A stretch of DNA of 64,000 bases. Source: Haematobia irritans (lineage: Eukaryota > Arthropoda > Insecta > Diptera > Muscidae). Numbering within the stretch: the first letter of the stretch is position 1; each line of letters begins with the position of its first letter. Shown in pieces: positions 37,778-47,547 of this stretch. The notes beneath the pieces are model-generated. The model was not told where the DNA came from. It saw only the letters and a list, made by a program, of their open reading frames with translations, and made no database searches. A program made the position numbers and the translations under genes. The stretch covers positions 992,001-1,056,000 of the forward strand of contig NC_134401.1 in the NCBI RefSeq assembly GCF_050003625.1, read 5' to 3'.

Positions 37778-38885
37778 GTTTATACCCTGCTCCACACTGT
37801 GGAACAGGGTATTATAAGTTAGTGCATATGTTTGCAACACCCAGAAGGAGACGAGATAGACACATGGTGTCTTTGGCAAAAATGCTCAGGGTGGACTCCC
37901 GAGTCGATATAGCCATATCCGTCTGTCCGTGAACACATTTTTGTAATCAAAGTCTAGGTCGCAGTTTTAGTCCAATCGACTTCAAATTTGGCACAAGTAT
38001 GTGCTTTGGCTCAGAATAGATTCCTATTGATTTTGGAAGAAATCGGTTCAGATTTAGATATAGCTCCCATATATATATTTCGCCCGATATGGACTTATAT
38101 GGCCCCAGAAGCCAGAGTTTTACCCTAATTTGGTTGGAATTTTGCACAGTGAATAGAATTAGCATTGTAGCTATGCGTGCCAAATTTGGTTGAAATCGGT
38201 TCAGATTTAAATATAGCTCCCATATATAGCTTTCGCCCGATTTACACTCATATGACCACAGAGGCCAATTTTTTGCTCCGATTTAGTTGAAATTTTGCAC
38301 AGGGAGTAGAATTAGCATTGTAGCTATGCGCGCCAAATTTGGTTGAAATCGGTTCAGATTTAGATATAGCTCCAATATATAGCTATCGACCGATTTACAC
38401 TCATATGACCACAGAGGCCAATTTTTAACTCCGATTTAGTTGAAATTTTCCACAGGGTGTAGAATTAGCATTGTAGCTATGCGTGCCAAATTTGGTTGAA
38501 ATCGGTTCAGATTTAGATATAGCTCTCATATATAGCTTTCGCCAGATTTACACTTATATGACCACAGAGGCCAATTTTTAACTCCGCTTTAGTTGAAATT
38601 TTGTGTAGGGAGTAGAATTAGCATTGTTGCTATGCGTGCAAAATTTGGTTGAAATCGATTCAGATTTAGATATAGCTCCCATATATATGTTTTTCTGATT
38701 TCGACAAAAATGGTCAAAATACCAACATTTTCCTTGTTAAATCGCCACTGCTTAGTCCAAAAGTTGTAAAAATGACTCAAGTTTTCCTAAACTTCCTAAT
38801 ACATATATATCGAGCGATAAATCATAAGTAAACTTTTGCGAAGTTTCCTTAAAATTGCTTCAGATTTAAACGTTTCCCATATTTA
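37778..38885 (+). mobile_element. Mini-me/DINE-1-like element, family 2, with 153-bp tandem units
   Basis: It starts with a hairpin-forming end (ACCCTGCTCCACA paired with TGTGGAACAGGGT), then a short GTCTGTCCGTG, then four to five units of about 153 bases. The word CGGTTCAGATTTA recurs near 38044, 38197, 38350, 38502 and, with one mismatch, 38655. The element is cut off at 38885, where the next copy begins. It is non-coding. Confidence 0.8.
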
Positions 38886-40149
38886 TACCCTTCACCACTA
38901 CTGTGGTACAGGGTATAATGAGTTTGTGCATTTGTATGTAACGCCAAGAAGGAGTAATCATAGACCAACCTTTTAGTATACGGATCGGCTTAGAATTAAA
39001 TTCTGAGTCGATTTAGCGATGTCCGTCTGCCTGTCTGTCCATCTGTCTGTCCGTCTGTCTGTCCGTCTGTCTGTCCGTCTGTCTGTCCGTCTGTCTGTCC
39101 GTCTGTCTGTCTGTCTGTCTGTTGATGTATTTTTGTGTGCAAAGTACAGCTCGCAGTTTTAGTCCAATTGTCCTAAAATTTGGTATAGGGTCCTGTTTCG
39201 GCTCAAAGACGATCCCTATTGATTTCGGAAAAAATCGGTTCAGATTTAGATATAGCTGCCATATATATTTTTCACCGATCTGGTCATAATTAGCGTGTAT
39301 ATCAACCGATCTTCCTCAAATTCCGTACATCCGAATATTTTATGAGTCTCGAAAAACTTGCAAAATATCAGCAAAATCGGTTCAGATTTAGATATAGCTC
39401 CCATATATAGCTTTCGCCCGATTTACACTCATTTGCCCACAGAGGCCAATTTTTTTCTCCGATTTAGTTGAAATTTTGCATAGGGAGTAGAATTAGCGTT
39501 GTTACTGTTTGCTTGAAATCGGTTCAGATTTGGATATATCTCCCATATAAAGCTTTCGCCCGATTTACACTCATATGACCACAGAGGCCAATTTTTAACT
39601 CCGATTTAGTTGAAATTTTGCACAGGGAGTAGAATTAGCATTGTAGCTATGCGTGCCAAATTTGGCTGAAATCGGTTCAGATTTAGATATAGCTCCCATA
39701 TATATGTTTTTCTGATTTCGACAAAAATGGTCAAAATACCAACATTTTCCTTGTAAAATCGCCACTGCTTAGTCGAAAAGTTGTAAAAATGACTCTAATT
39801 TTCCTAAACTTCTAATACATATATATCGAGCGATAAATCATAAATAAACTTTTTCGATGTTTCCTTAAAATTGCTTCAGATTTAAATGTTTCCCATATTT
39901 TTTTTACTAACATTGTGTTCCACCCTAGTGCATTAGCCGACTTAAATTTTGAGTCTATAGATTTTGTAGAAGTCTATCAAATTCTTCCAGATCGAGTGAT
40001 ATTTAAATGTATGTATTTGGGACAAACCTTTATATATAGCCCCCAACACATTTGACGGATGTGATATGGTATCGAAAATTTAGATCTACAAAGTGGTGCA
40101 GGGTATAATATAGTCGGCCCCGCCCGACTTTAGACTTTCCTTACTTGTT
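38886..40149 (+). mobile_element. Mini-me/DINE-1-like element, family 2, with (GTCY)n and 3' hairpin
   Basis: It starts TATACCCTTCACCACTACTG and reaches a GTCY microsatellite at 39021-39122. It contains two more 153-base-type units (TTCGCCCGATTTACACTC at 39412 and 39556) and ends with hairpin AGTCGG-CCCCGC-CCGACT followed by TTTCCTTACTTGTTT. The 5' TATACCCT and 3' GCAGGGTATA sequences are complementary, as in Helentron-type subterminal repeats. Confidence 0.82.
39021..39122. repeat. (GTCY)n microsatellite
   Basis: About 100 bases of alternating GTCC and GTCT tetranucleotides sit inside the mini-me-like element. Confidence 0.92.
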
Positions 40150-40400
40150 TTTTCTAACATTGTGTTCCACCCTAGTGCATTAGCTGACGTAAATTTTGAG
40201 TCTATAGATTTTGTAGAAGTCTATCAAATTCTGTCCATATCGAGTGATATTTAAATGTATGTATTTGGGACAAACCTTTATATATAGCCCCCAACACGTT
40301 TGACGAATGTGATATGGTATCGAAAATGTAGATCTACTAAGTGGTGCAGGGTATAATATAGTCGGCCCCGCCCGACTTTAGACTTTCCTTACTTGTTTTC
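40150..40400 (+). mobile_element. Tandem duplicate of the family 2 3' end
   Basis: This repeats 39903-40149 (CTAACATTGTGTTCCACC to the terminal hairpin and TTACTTGTTTT) with only a few differences. Head-to-tail duplicated 3' ends are known for rolling-circle-type elements. Confidence 0.82.
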
Positions 40401-40933
40401 CCATATGGAAGACTTTGTTTTATTTGTACTGAGTGTAATGACTGGGACAATTCGAGATGAAATAAATTATTATCCGGCCTCTTAACGCCGAAGGCCGATT
40501 CATGGTCGATTCTCGATTTTTGGCCGAAGCCGATTCTTCTGTCGAGCTCTAGTATTCTTATAGATATACTTCAATCCGTCTGTCTGTCAACACATTTTTG
40601 TAATCCAATTTATTTCAAATTTAGCACAAGTATGTTTTTTGGGTCAGACTATAACCCTATTGATTTTGTACGAAATCGGTTAAGATTTAGATATAGCTCC
40701 CATATATACCTTTCGCCCGATATGCACTTATATTAGATATAACTCCCATACGTATCTTTCGCCAGATTTACACTCATGCGACCACAGAGATAGAGGGTTT
40801 ACTCCCATTTACGTAAAATTTTGTACATGGAGTGGAATTAACTTAACCTACTTATGCATGCCAAATTTGGTTGAAAATGGTTCGGCATTCATCAAATCAT
40901 TATTGATCAAAATTGGTTCGGATTTAGATATAC

Positions 40934-41164
40934 GCAGAAAAAAATTTCATCAAAATATTTCCAATTAAAATTTTAATTGAAGTTTCAAAAATATCCAATT
41001 AAAATATTAATTAATTCAACAATTTTTTTCATTAAAACAAAAACTAATCACAGAACTTAATAGTATGAATTAATTTATTAATTGGATCAATTATTTTTTT
41101 AATTGATAAAAAATTATTGGATCAATTAATTTCGTGATTGAATCCAAAAATTAATTTTAATAAA
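40934..41164. mobile_element. AT-rich foldback MITE inserted in the mini-me-like element
   Basis: It begins CGCAGAAAAAAATTTCATC and consists of ATTAATT/TTGAATC words in both orientations, like 28142-28612 and 30588-30850. It interrupts the host phrase GATTTAGATATA / TATATCTTTCGACCG, with TATA on both sides. Confidence 0.65.
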
Positions 41165-41199
41165 TTAATATATATCTTTCGACCGATATAGTTTCATAT

Positions 41200-41546
41200 T
41201 GTATGACTATTGTATGAGCTGTCATGATGCGGAGGAAAACGAATCAATTAAACACCTCTTGTGTGAGTGTCCTGCATTTTGTGTAAAGCGCAAGCAACTT
41301 TTAGGAGCATATAGCTTCAGATTACTGGCGGATCTGGAAAACGTTAACTTAAGCAGTCTGCTAATATTTTTGGAACAATCTGGTTGGTTCAACAAAGAAA
41401 AATAATCAAGAAGGTTCAGCGGTTAAAACTAGAAGTGCCCATATGTAATAGGTACTTTTAGTTAATGTGGTATCACAATGGACTGAATAGTCTAAGTGAG
41501 CCTGAATCTTAATCGGGCTGCCACTTTAACCTAACCTAACCTAACC
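41200..41546 (+). mobile_element. 5'-truncated LINE with intact ORF end; probable SINE partner
   Basis: This non-LTR retrotransposon 3' end is flanked by the 11-base target duplication TAGTTTCATAT (41189-41199 and 41547-41557). The first 206 bases are open and end at TAA 41403-41405. They encode YDYCMSCHDAEENESIKHLL followed by CECPAF, the C-terminal zinc knuckle (C-x2-C...H-x3-C) of LINE reverse-transcriptase proteins, then about 40 residues. A short 3' UTR follows. From 41454 it carries AATGTGGTATCACAATGGAC and TGAATAGTCTAAGTGAGCCT, the same tail as the SINEs, and ends in (CCTAA)n. The open frame and clean duplication indicate a recent insertion. The clade cannot be named from this fragment. 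Confidence 0.88.
41202..41405 (+). pseudogene. C-terminal fragment of LINE ORF2
   Basis: This is a partial coding frame without its own start; the upstream part was lost by 5' truncation at insertion. It contains the Cys-His knuckle and a terminal segment with LLIFLEQSGWFNKE. No frameshift or stop disrupts what remains. It cannot make a functional protein alone. Confidence 0.8.
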
Positions 41547-41958
41547 TAGTTTCATATGACCACGCAGTCCAAAGTTTCACTCTGTAAATTTTGAAAAGAA
41601 AAATTAACATTTTTGCAATATGTGCCAAATTTGATCAAAATCGGCCCAGATTTAGAGAAAGCTCCAATTTATATATTTTCTTCCGATTTGGGCAAATATG
41701 ATCAAACTACCCACATTTTTCTTGTAAAATCGCCACTACTAAGTCGAAAAATTGCAAAAATTACTCTAATTTTCCTATACCTCTAATAAATATCTATCGA
41801 CGGATAAATCATAAATGCCTTTCTGAGAAATTGCATAAAAACTACTTTGGATTTAAATATTTCCCATATTTTTAACACCATTGTGCTCGTCGCAGGGCAT
41901 TAGCCGGTTTAAATTTTAAGTCTAGAGATTATTATTATTCGCACCTAACAAATTTTAA

Positions 41959-42297
41959 GGGAGCCACCGTGGTGCAGTGGTTAGCATGCCCGCCTTGCAT
42001 ACACAAGGTCGTGGGTTCGATTCCTGCTTCGACCGAACACCAAAAAGTTTTTCAGCGGTGGATTATCCCACCTCAGTAATGCTGGTGACATTTCTGAGAG
42101 TTTCAAAGCTTCTCTAAGTGGTTTCACTGCAATGTGGAACGCCGTTCGGACTCGGCTATAAAAAGGAGGTCACTTGTCATTGAGCTTAACATGGAATCGG
42201 GCAGCACTCAGTGATAAGAGAGAAGTTCACCAATGTGGTATCACAATGGACTGAATAGTCTAAGTGAGCCTGATACATCAGGCTGCCACCTAACCTA
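41959..42297 (+). mobile_element. SINE, full length, young
   Basis: The tRNA-like head from 41961 (GAGCCACCGTGGTGCAGTGG, B box GGTTCGATTCC at 42015-42025) is followed by the body and a tail ending CCTAACCTAAC. The repeated AACAAATTTTAA at 41947-41958 and 42302-42313 is the target duplication, extended by CCTAAC shared with the tail. It is nested in the mini-me-like element. Confidence 0.92.
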
Positions 42298-42400
42298 ACC
42301 TAACAAATTTTAAAGATTTGAAATGGTATCGAAAATGTATATATATATGATGATATAATATAGTCGCTCGCCCGACTTTAAACTTTCCTTATTGGTTTTT

Positions 42401-45126
42401 GATTGAAACAATGAGAATTGAAAGTGCAAATTTTTATATGAATGGTGAATGGGTTCAAATGTTCAAGATTTTTTCCGAAACAAACTAAATTTGCAAAACT
42501 TTATTTTCTTTAGTGTCAAATAAACCCAAAATTTGTGTTTAATGTATCATAAGAGAGAACTTTTAGAAGGCAAATGAAACTTCATTTGTTTAAAATTCAA
42601 TGTTGGAGTAACAGTAAAATTTTCTTTGCGTCTTTAGGCTATTAAATGATACTCTTGACTTTCCGATTAGTTTTAATTAACCTGTTACATGGTTAATATT
42701 TTTTAACAATAAAAAATTCCCGTTATACAATAATTCTCACGCATGAACCTGTTAGAAATGTTCAAATTTAACGCCTCATTGACATGGTGTATGATAAAAA
42801 ACGACATGGTATTTAAGCAAATACAAACCGAAACTGATATCGTATAACTGAGGAGACATATTAAAAAATGTTAGTTCTGGTCCTTAGGAAGTCAGATCCG
42901 TTTAAGGATATCCTGTTTAGCACATAACAACCATACTAATTGGACCAGCGATTCATTATAGGCGACCAAGGCTACATATTATTTAGTTTTTTGTTATCAA
43001 ACCGCAGAAAAAGAATGCGCATCGAAGTAGAAGTGACTTCTAATGTAGCATGCGGAAGTAAAACATTTGATAATATACACACACATATTTGAAGTTTAAA
43101 TTAATTCACTTATGATCATTCACATTCACACACACATACATATGGTGTCAACTCATACATGCATTCAATGAATACGCTAGATGAGCATAACTTTGAGCAG
43201 TTGTTAGCCTTTTACAGGATTGCTCTCAGAATAGAGAACAACACCAAATACCGATAACAGTTGGCAAAAGTGGTGAGTTTCACAAATTCATAGGCAACTA
43301 TGAACCAATATCGGGTAGATTTTCATCCTTGCTAGCCTGGACACATTTCAAGCAGAGCGCTTGGCTTTACTACTTTTAGACATTGAGTGTGAGGAGTTTT
43401 GTTAATATGCGTAAACTTCACGCTTAATTCGCCGTACTATGATGATCGTGTTGAATGGCATTTGGTGTGTTGTTCTTTTCAAAAAACAAAAAAACTATAT
43501 ATTCTGAACAAATGGAATTTTCCCATTTTGGAAAATAAAAATAGATGGCTTTCTTCGCCAAGATCCAGGTGTAGACTTTCCATATGGAAAGGGCAAAAAT
43601 ATTGAGGGTAGTATAACTAATGCCATCCTTTCTGATAGCATACCGGGTGATTGTATTGTTGACATTAATTTTGCTATTTATGAAAATGTTGAAAAATTAT
43701 TGAAACTTTGTAGAAAAGTGATTAATAGAGTATTGGCAATCGATCGATGCCATAAGGATGAACAAGAAAAACTATATATGGAAACACCGAAAGAAGAATA
43801 ATCATTACTCTTCATCAGCAACCCTTAATTAAGATTAGTCCTACCTAAAATGAAAACATTTCTCTAGTTATTCGCTATTGCTTAGAAATTAAAAATAATT
43901 TTAATGTAATTTAAACTAAAGCCAATACTTTTTATTACAATGACTAGGAATAGATACCGGGGTTTCTGTTTTAATGAGCTTTCTTTATCATTAGGTCAGT
44001 TTTCTTTTAGTTCTGGATCCAACATTTATAGAAGCTATTCTGAAAATCGTTGCACTGGTGTTCTCTCCAGAATATATCTTCCGTGCAAATCTCGCAAATT
44101 TTGCAGGGGTTTATAAAGAGATGCCTCTTCGATTCACAATAAAAATTCTTGTTGTGATTAATTTGTAAAAATTATTTAAACAAATCTCTGTCCAAATATT
44201 TTATTGCATTCAGTGATTACGAAATTTCCCAATAACATACAGATGGTGATGGTTACTTTGCTGCATGCGTATTTCATTTAAATCGCTCCATTTAAAAATA
44301 CATTTAGAACTTTTATGACTTTCGTTATTGTTGTTGTGTGGAAACGTACTAAATCACGAACACAGGCAGTAAATGGAAATCCATTACGACCATATGCGGA
44401 GTGTTCTTTTACTTGTCTATGTTTTTCTTCTCCTCTTCGAGATGTGTGGTGTGTAAGTTTTCAGTAACTTAAGGATCACAATAACATGACAAGATCCATC
44501 CTCACAAAGTTGAAGTTGTAGCCTTAGAGAGCGTCGGATATCAATCGAATTATGAAAAGATTCAGCAGCAACAACAAAACCAATGACAACAAAAACAAAT
44601 CAGTCAAATTACTCAACGCAGATTGACGCCGGCAACCAACATGTGGTCCTATGGAAGTCTGGATGAATATTTCGAAAGACGATAGCATGAATAAATGAAC
44701 AGACGCACTGTTTGGCAAATTGGAGCCTTGTAGACTGCGCAAAAGTAATGCCAGATTTCGGCATTGGGATTTTGCGAGACATTTCGATAATTTCCACGTA
44801 TTGTTATTTTATAATTATTTTGTATAGAAGGAAATCGAGCTTATTATCATCGATTTTATTAAAAACTGTATTCTATTTTAAAAAAAATTAAATATTTCTT
44901 GTCTTATTTAATGAAATTTTCTTCTTCTTCCTCTTTATTCAAAGTAATTAAGAGCAATATAAACACTACAAAAAAACCAATGACCACAAGCACAGGAAAA
45001 ACTATGTTTGGACATGTTTACCGAATTCATTTAGTGCCAATTAATTGTCGCTGAAATCATGTTTTTTGTCTTTCGGGAAAAAGAGTTACTGGCCGAGAAC
45101 GAAAATGGTGACCATGAAAACTTTTT
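42401..45126. other. Unassigned intergenic sequence
   Basis: Mostly unique within the window and without recognised transposons. It contains the orphan coding-like stretch described separately (43508-43801). Confidence 0.35.
43508..43801 (+). pseudogene. Orphan coding-like stretch without start codon
   Basis: I do not recognise the family. A frame opens after TGA at 43505 and runs for about 97 codons to TAA at 43799-43801. From 43541 the translation has normal protein composition: IDGFLRQDPGVDFPYGKG, later GDCIVDINFAIYENVEKLL, then LCRKVINRVLAIDRCHKDEQ, ending ETPKEE. It is amphipathic and charged, and unlike the low-complexity translations of the surrounding AT-rich DNA. There is no ATG near its beginning. 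It may be a last exon of an unseen gene, a retrocopy fragment of a host gene or a decayed mobile-element protein. A different frame, 43399-43605, overlaps its start and could be the frameshifted upstream part. Confidence 0.35.
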
Positions 45127-45965
45127 CTGAAAAAAATATTAACCTAATATAAAAGATTATGCAACTTCAATTATATATTACGCAATTTACACAATATTAA
45201 GGACAAATTACTTTAAAATAATTGGATTATAAGAAAAAAATAAAGTTTATAATCTTATCTTTAAAAATACTTTTAATTAAATTTAGGACACAAATCTTAG
45301 AAATTTTCGTCTTGCGTTAAACTCGTATATCTTTGAACTAAAGAAAATTTTCCTCAAAATAATGAAAAACATTTTTGATTTTAAGACATTTTCTTTAAAT
45401 TTACTGATATATTGAACACAATATTAAGGACAAATTACTTTAAAATAATTGGATTATAAGAAAAAGGAAAGTTTATAATCTTAACTTTAAAAATACTTTT
45501 AATTAAATTTAGGACACAAATCTTAGAAATTTTTGTCTTGCGTTAATTAAAGTCGTATATCTTTGAACTAAAGAAAACTTTCCTCAAAATAAAGAAAAAC
45601 ATTTTTGATTTTAAGAAATTTTCTTTCAATTTACTGATATATTGAATCTTAAGATTTAAGATGAAAAAAGTTTCAACTATAGGCCAAGACTTAGTTTGAG
45701 AATTTTGCACTTTTATTTAAAGTTTTGTTGGAATTAAAAAAAAAAACAGTTTATATAGTAGCCATTGTAGTTAATTTGGATTTCTTAATTGGAATTTCTT
45801 AATTGTACGTAAATAACATTATTTTTATATCGCAAAGAAAAAAACTCAGAGATCCGTTAAAAATGTTTTTATATTAAAGAAGCAGCATCTTTGGCTCGGA
45901 ATCAATAGCAAAACACTTATGGGAAGGTCAAAATCTTTGGACATGATTAAAATTTTTTGGAGTGT
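45127..45965 (-). mobile_element. CACTGAAAAA family F2, inverted, with internal duplication
   Basis: Read on the minus strand it begins near ATTTTAATCATGTCCAAAG, GATTTTGACC and GAGCCAAAGATGCTGCTTC, and ends TATTTTTTTCAG, as in 55318-55973. An internal segment of about 220 bases occurs twice in tandem (45192-45410 and 45417-45650; shared word GGACAAATTACTTTAAAATA). Confidence 0.72.
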
Positions 45966-46365
45966 ATACACATAATTTCTATTTTGCGACTCAGTCAAAA
46001 ATAAAATAATAATTAAATAAAAATATTATAATTACACGCAAAGAAAAAAAACGTTTGGAAAACGTGTACCGAAAACGTTTTTCTTTTGTTAGAGTTTTTT
46101 GAATTGCTTCGAAAAGTATACACTTTTATCACCAAAAAAATTCATTTGGTACAAAATTTTTATTTTTTCAATAAAAAAAGTTATTTTTGAACCAAAAACA
46201 CAGTCCATTTCGTTTATCTCAAACACTGTTCTTTTCTGACTTTAGGTCTTTAATAAGACACATTTTAAAGTTCATAGTAAAATTTAATATAGTAGAATGT
46301 AATGTTGAACATTTTTTCGGAATCTTTCGACCATCTCTGGAATATATGTTTAAAAAAAAAAAAGA

Positions 46366-46446
46366 AAACTTTGGTCGAAGCAGGGATCGAACCCACGACC
46401 CTTGGCATGCAAGTCGGACGTAGCAACCACTGCACCACGGTGCCCA
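46366..46446 (-). repeat. Solitary SINE head (tRNA-like)
   Basis: On the minus strand: GGGCACCGTGGTGCAGTGGT, a central arm, then GTGGGTTCGATCCCTGCTTC. It matches the head of the window's SINEs but the SINE body and tail are absent. Confidence 0.75.
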
Positions 46447-46557
46447 ACCAAATGTATTTTTCTGTTAAATAAACTTTGTTTAATCGGCTCGTGGGCGCCG
46501 CAAGCTATGCTATATAAATAAAACTTATATGGGTAATTGTCTATTGATGACTATAAC

Positions 46558-46632
46558 GGCTACATAGCTCAGTGGATAGTGTGTTGGCTTACAAATTGCA
46601 TGGTCCGCGGTTCGATTCTCCGTCCAGGCGAA
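46558..46632 (+). repeat. tRNA-like sequence (second type)
   Basis: TAGCTCAGTGGATAGTGTG is a good A box and GCGGTTCGATTCTCCG a good B box with pairing T-stem bases, at normal spacing. The 5' and 3' ends (GGCTACA, CCAGGCG) do not pair well as an acceptor stem and no CCA end is needed or seen, so it is more likely a tRNA pseudogene or SINE head than a functional tRNA. Confidence 0.6.
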
Positions 46633-47109
46633 AGGTAAAAAAAATTTAAAATTTATAAAATCGTATAATTTCTTCTACATTGCTTGTATTACAGAAAAAG
46701 GTGCTAAGAAATAAAAAACTTCGTGGAAGTGAGAAAGATGTGAGGGAAAATGCAATTAGCCAGAAAAAATTTTTTTTGAGTTAGTCTTTATGAAATTGTT
46801 ATTACATCCTGGAAAAGAATAAACGTTTATCACAAAAAGAATATACTTTTCTTCCAAATACACTTCGTTTCAACGAAAAGCAAATGAGAAACGAACTTTG
46901 TTTGTCTAAAATTTCGTTTGGGAGGAAAGAATTATTTTTTTGCGTGTATAAAAACACAAATATGAAATTTTATTGAATTATAGATAGTAACCATGTTATT
47001 TAAACTGCGGGAAATTCAGTTTGTAGGAAGACAGTAACATTTTAGTTGGTGACCATATTCTTTTAATTCGAATAAATTTGTTTTCATTAACTTTACTATA
47101 CTGATCTTT

Positions 47110-47547
47110 CACGCAAAAAATAATTCTTTCCTCCGAAACGAAATTTTAGACAAACAAAGTTCGTTTCTCATTTGCTTTTCGCTGTAAGGAAGTGTATTTG
47201 GAAGAAAAGTATATACTTTTTGTGATAAACGTTTATTCTTTTCCAGGATGTAAAAACAATTTCATAAAGACTAACTCAAAAAACACTGTTTTCTTGCTAG
47301 TTACATTTTCCCTCACATCTTTCTCACATCCACGAGTTTTTTTAGTTCTTCTGTTTGATATAAACGAAATGGACTGTGTTGTTGTTTCAAAAATAACTTT
47401 TTTTATTGAAAAAATAAAAATTTTGTAACAAACGAATTTTTTTGGTGATAAAAGTGTATACATTTCGAAGCCATTCAAAAAACTCTAACAAAAGAAAAAC
47501 GTTTTCGGCACACGTTTTCCAAACGTTTTTTTTTTTTTCTTTGCGTG
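47110..47547. mobile_element. CACGCAAA TIR element, short inverted copy
   Basis: The 438-base element, in opposite orientation to 46035-46946 and only about 160 bases from it, starts CACGCAAAAAATAATTC and ends TTTCTTTGCGTG. It lacks the tRNA-like middle section. It is flanked by TT rather than TA, so the target site has mutated or the boundaries differ. Confidence 0.8.

Larger units (their letters stand above)
40560..42400 (+). mobile_element. Family 2 mini-me-like element split by three later insertions
   Basis: Host element segments are 40560-40933, 41165-41199, 41547-41958 and 42298-42400. They run in order from CCGTCTGTCTGTC, through TATAGCTCCCATATATA units and CCACATTTTTCTTG, to the terminal GGTATCGAAAATG and CTCGCCCGACTTTAAACTTTCC. 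Removing the AT-rich MITE (40934-41164), LINE (41200-41546) and SINE (41959-42297) restores the order seen in 38640-40149. Confidence 0.78.
46035..46946. mobile_element. CACGCAAA TIR element carrying two tRNA-like modules
   Basis: The 912-base element starts CACGCAAAGAAAAAAA and ends TTTTTTTGCGTG, with TA on both sides (46033-46034, 46947-46948). Its outer parts (46035-46245 and 46705-46946) match the inverted copy at 47110-47547. The middle of about 460 bases is absent from that copy and contains two tRNA-like modules transcribed away from each other. No protein-coding frame is credible. Confidence 0.82.

Noticed and set aside
38041..38670. CRISPR-like regular spacing of repeats
   Set aside because: The window is eukaryotic and the units of about 153 bases are contiguous tandem repeats within a transposable element, without unique spacers.
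46558..46632. Functional tRNA gene
   Set aside because: A and B boxes are good, but the acceptor-stem ends do not pair and the sequence sits inside a mobile element.
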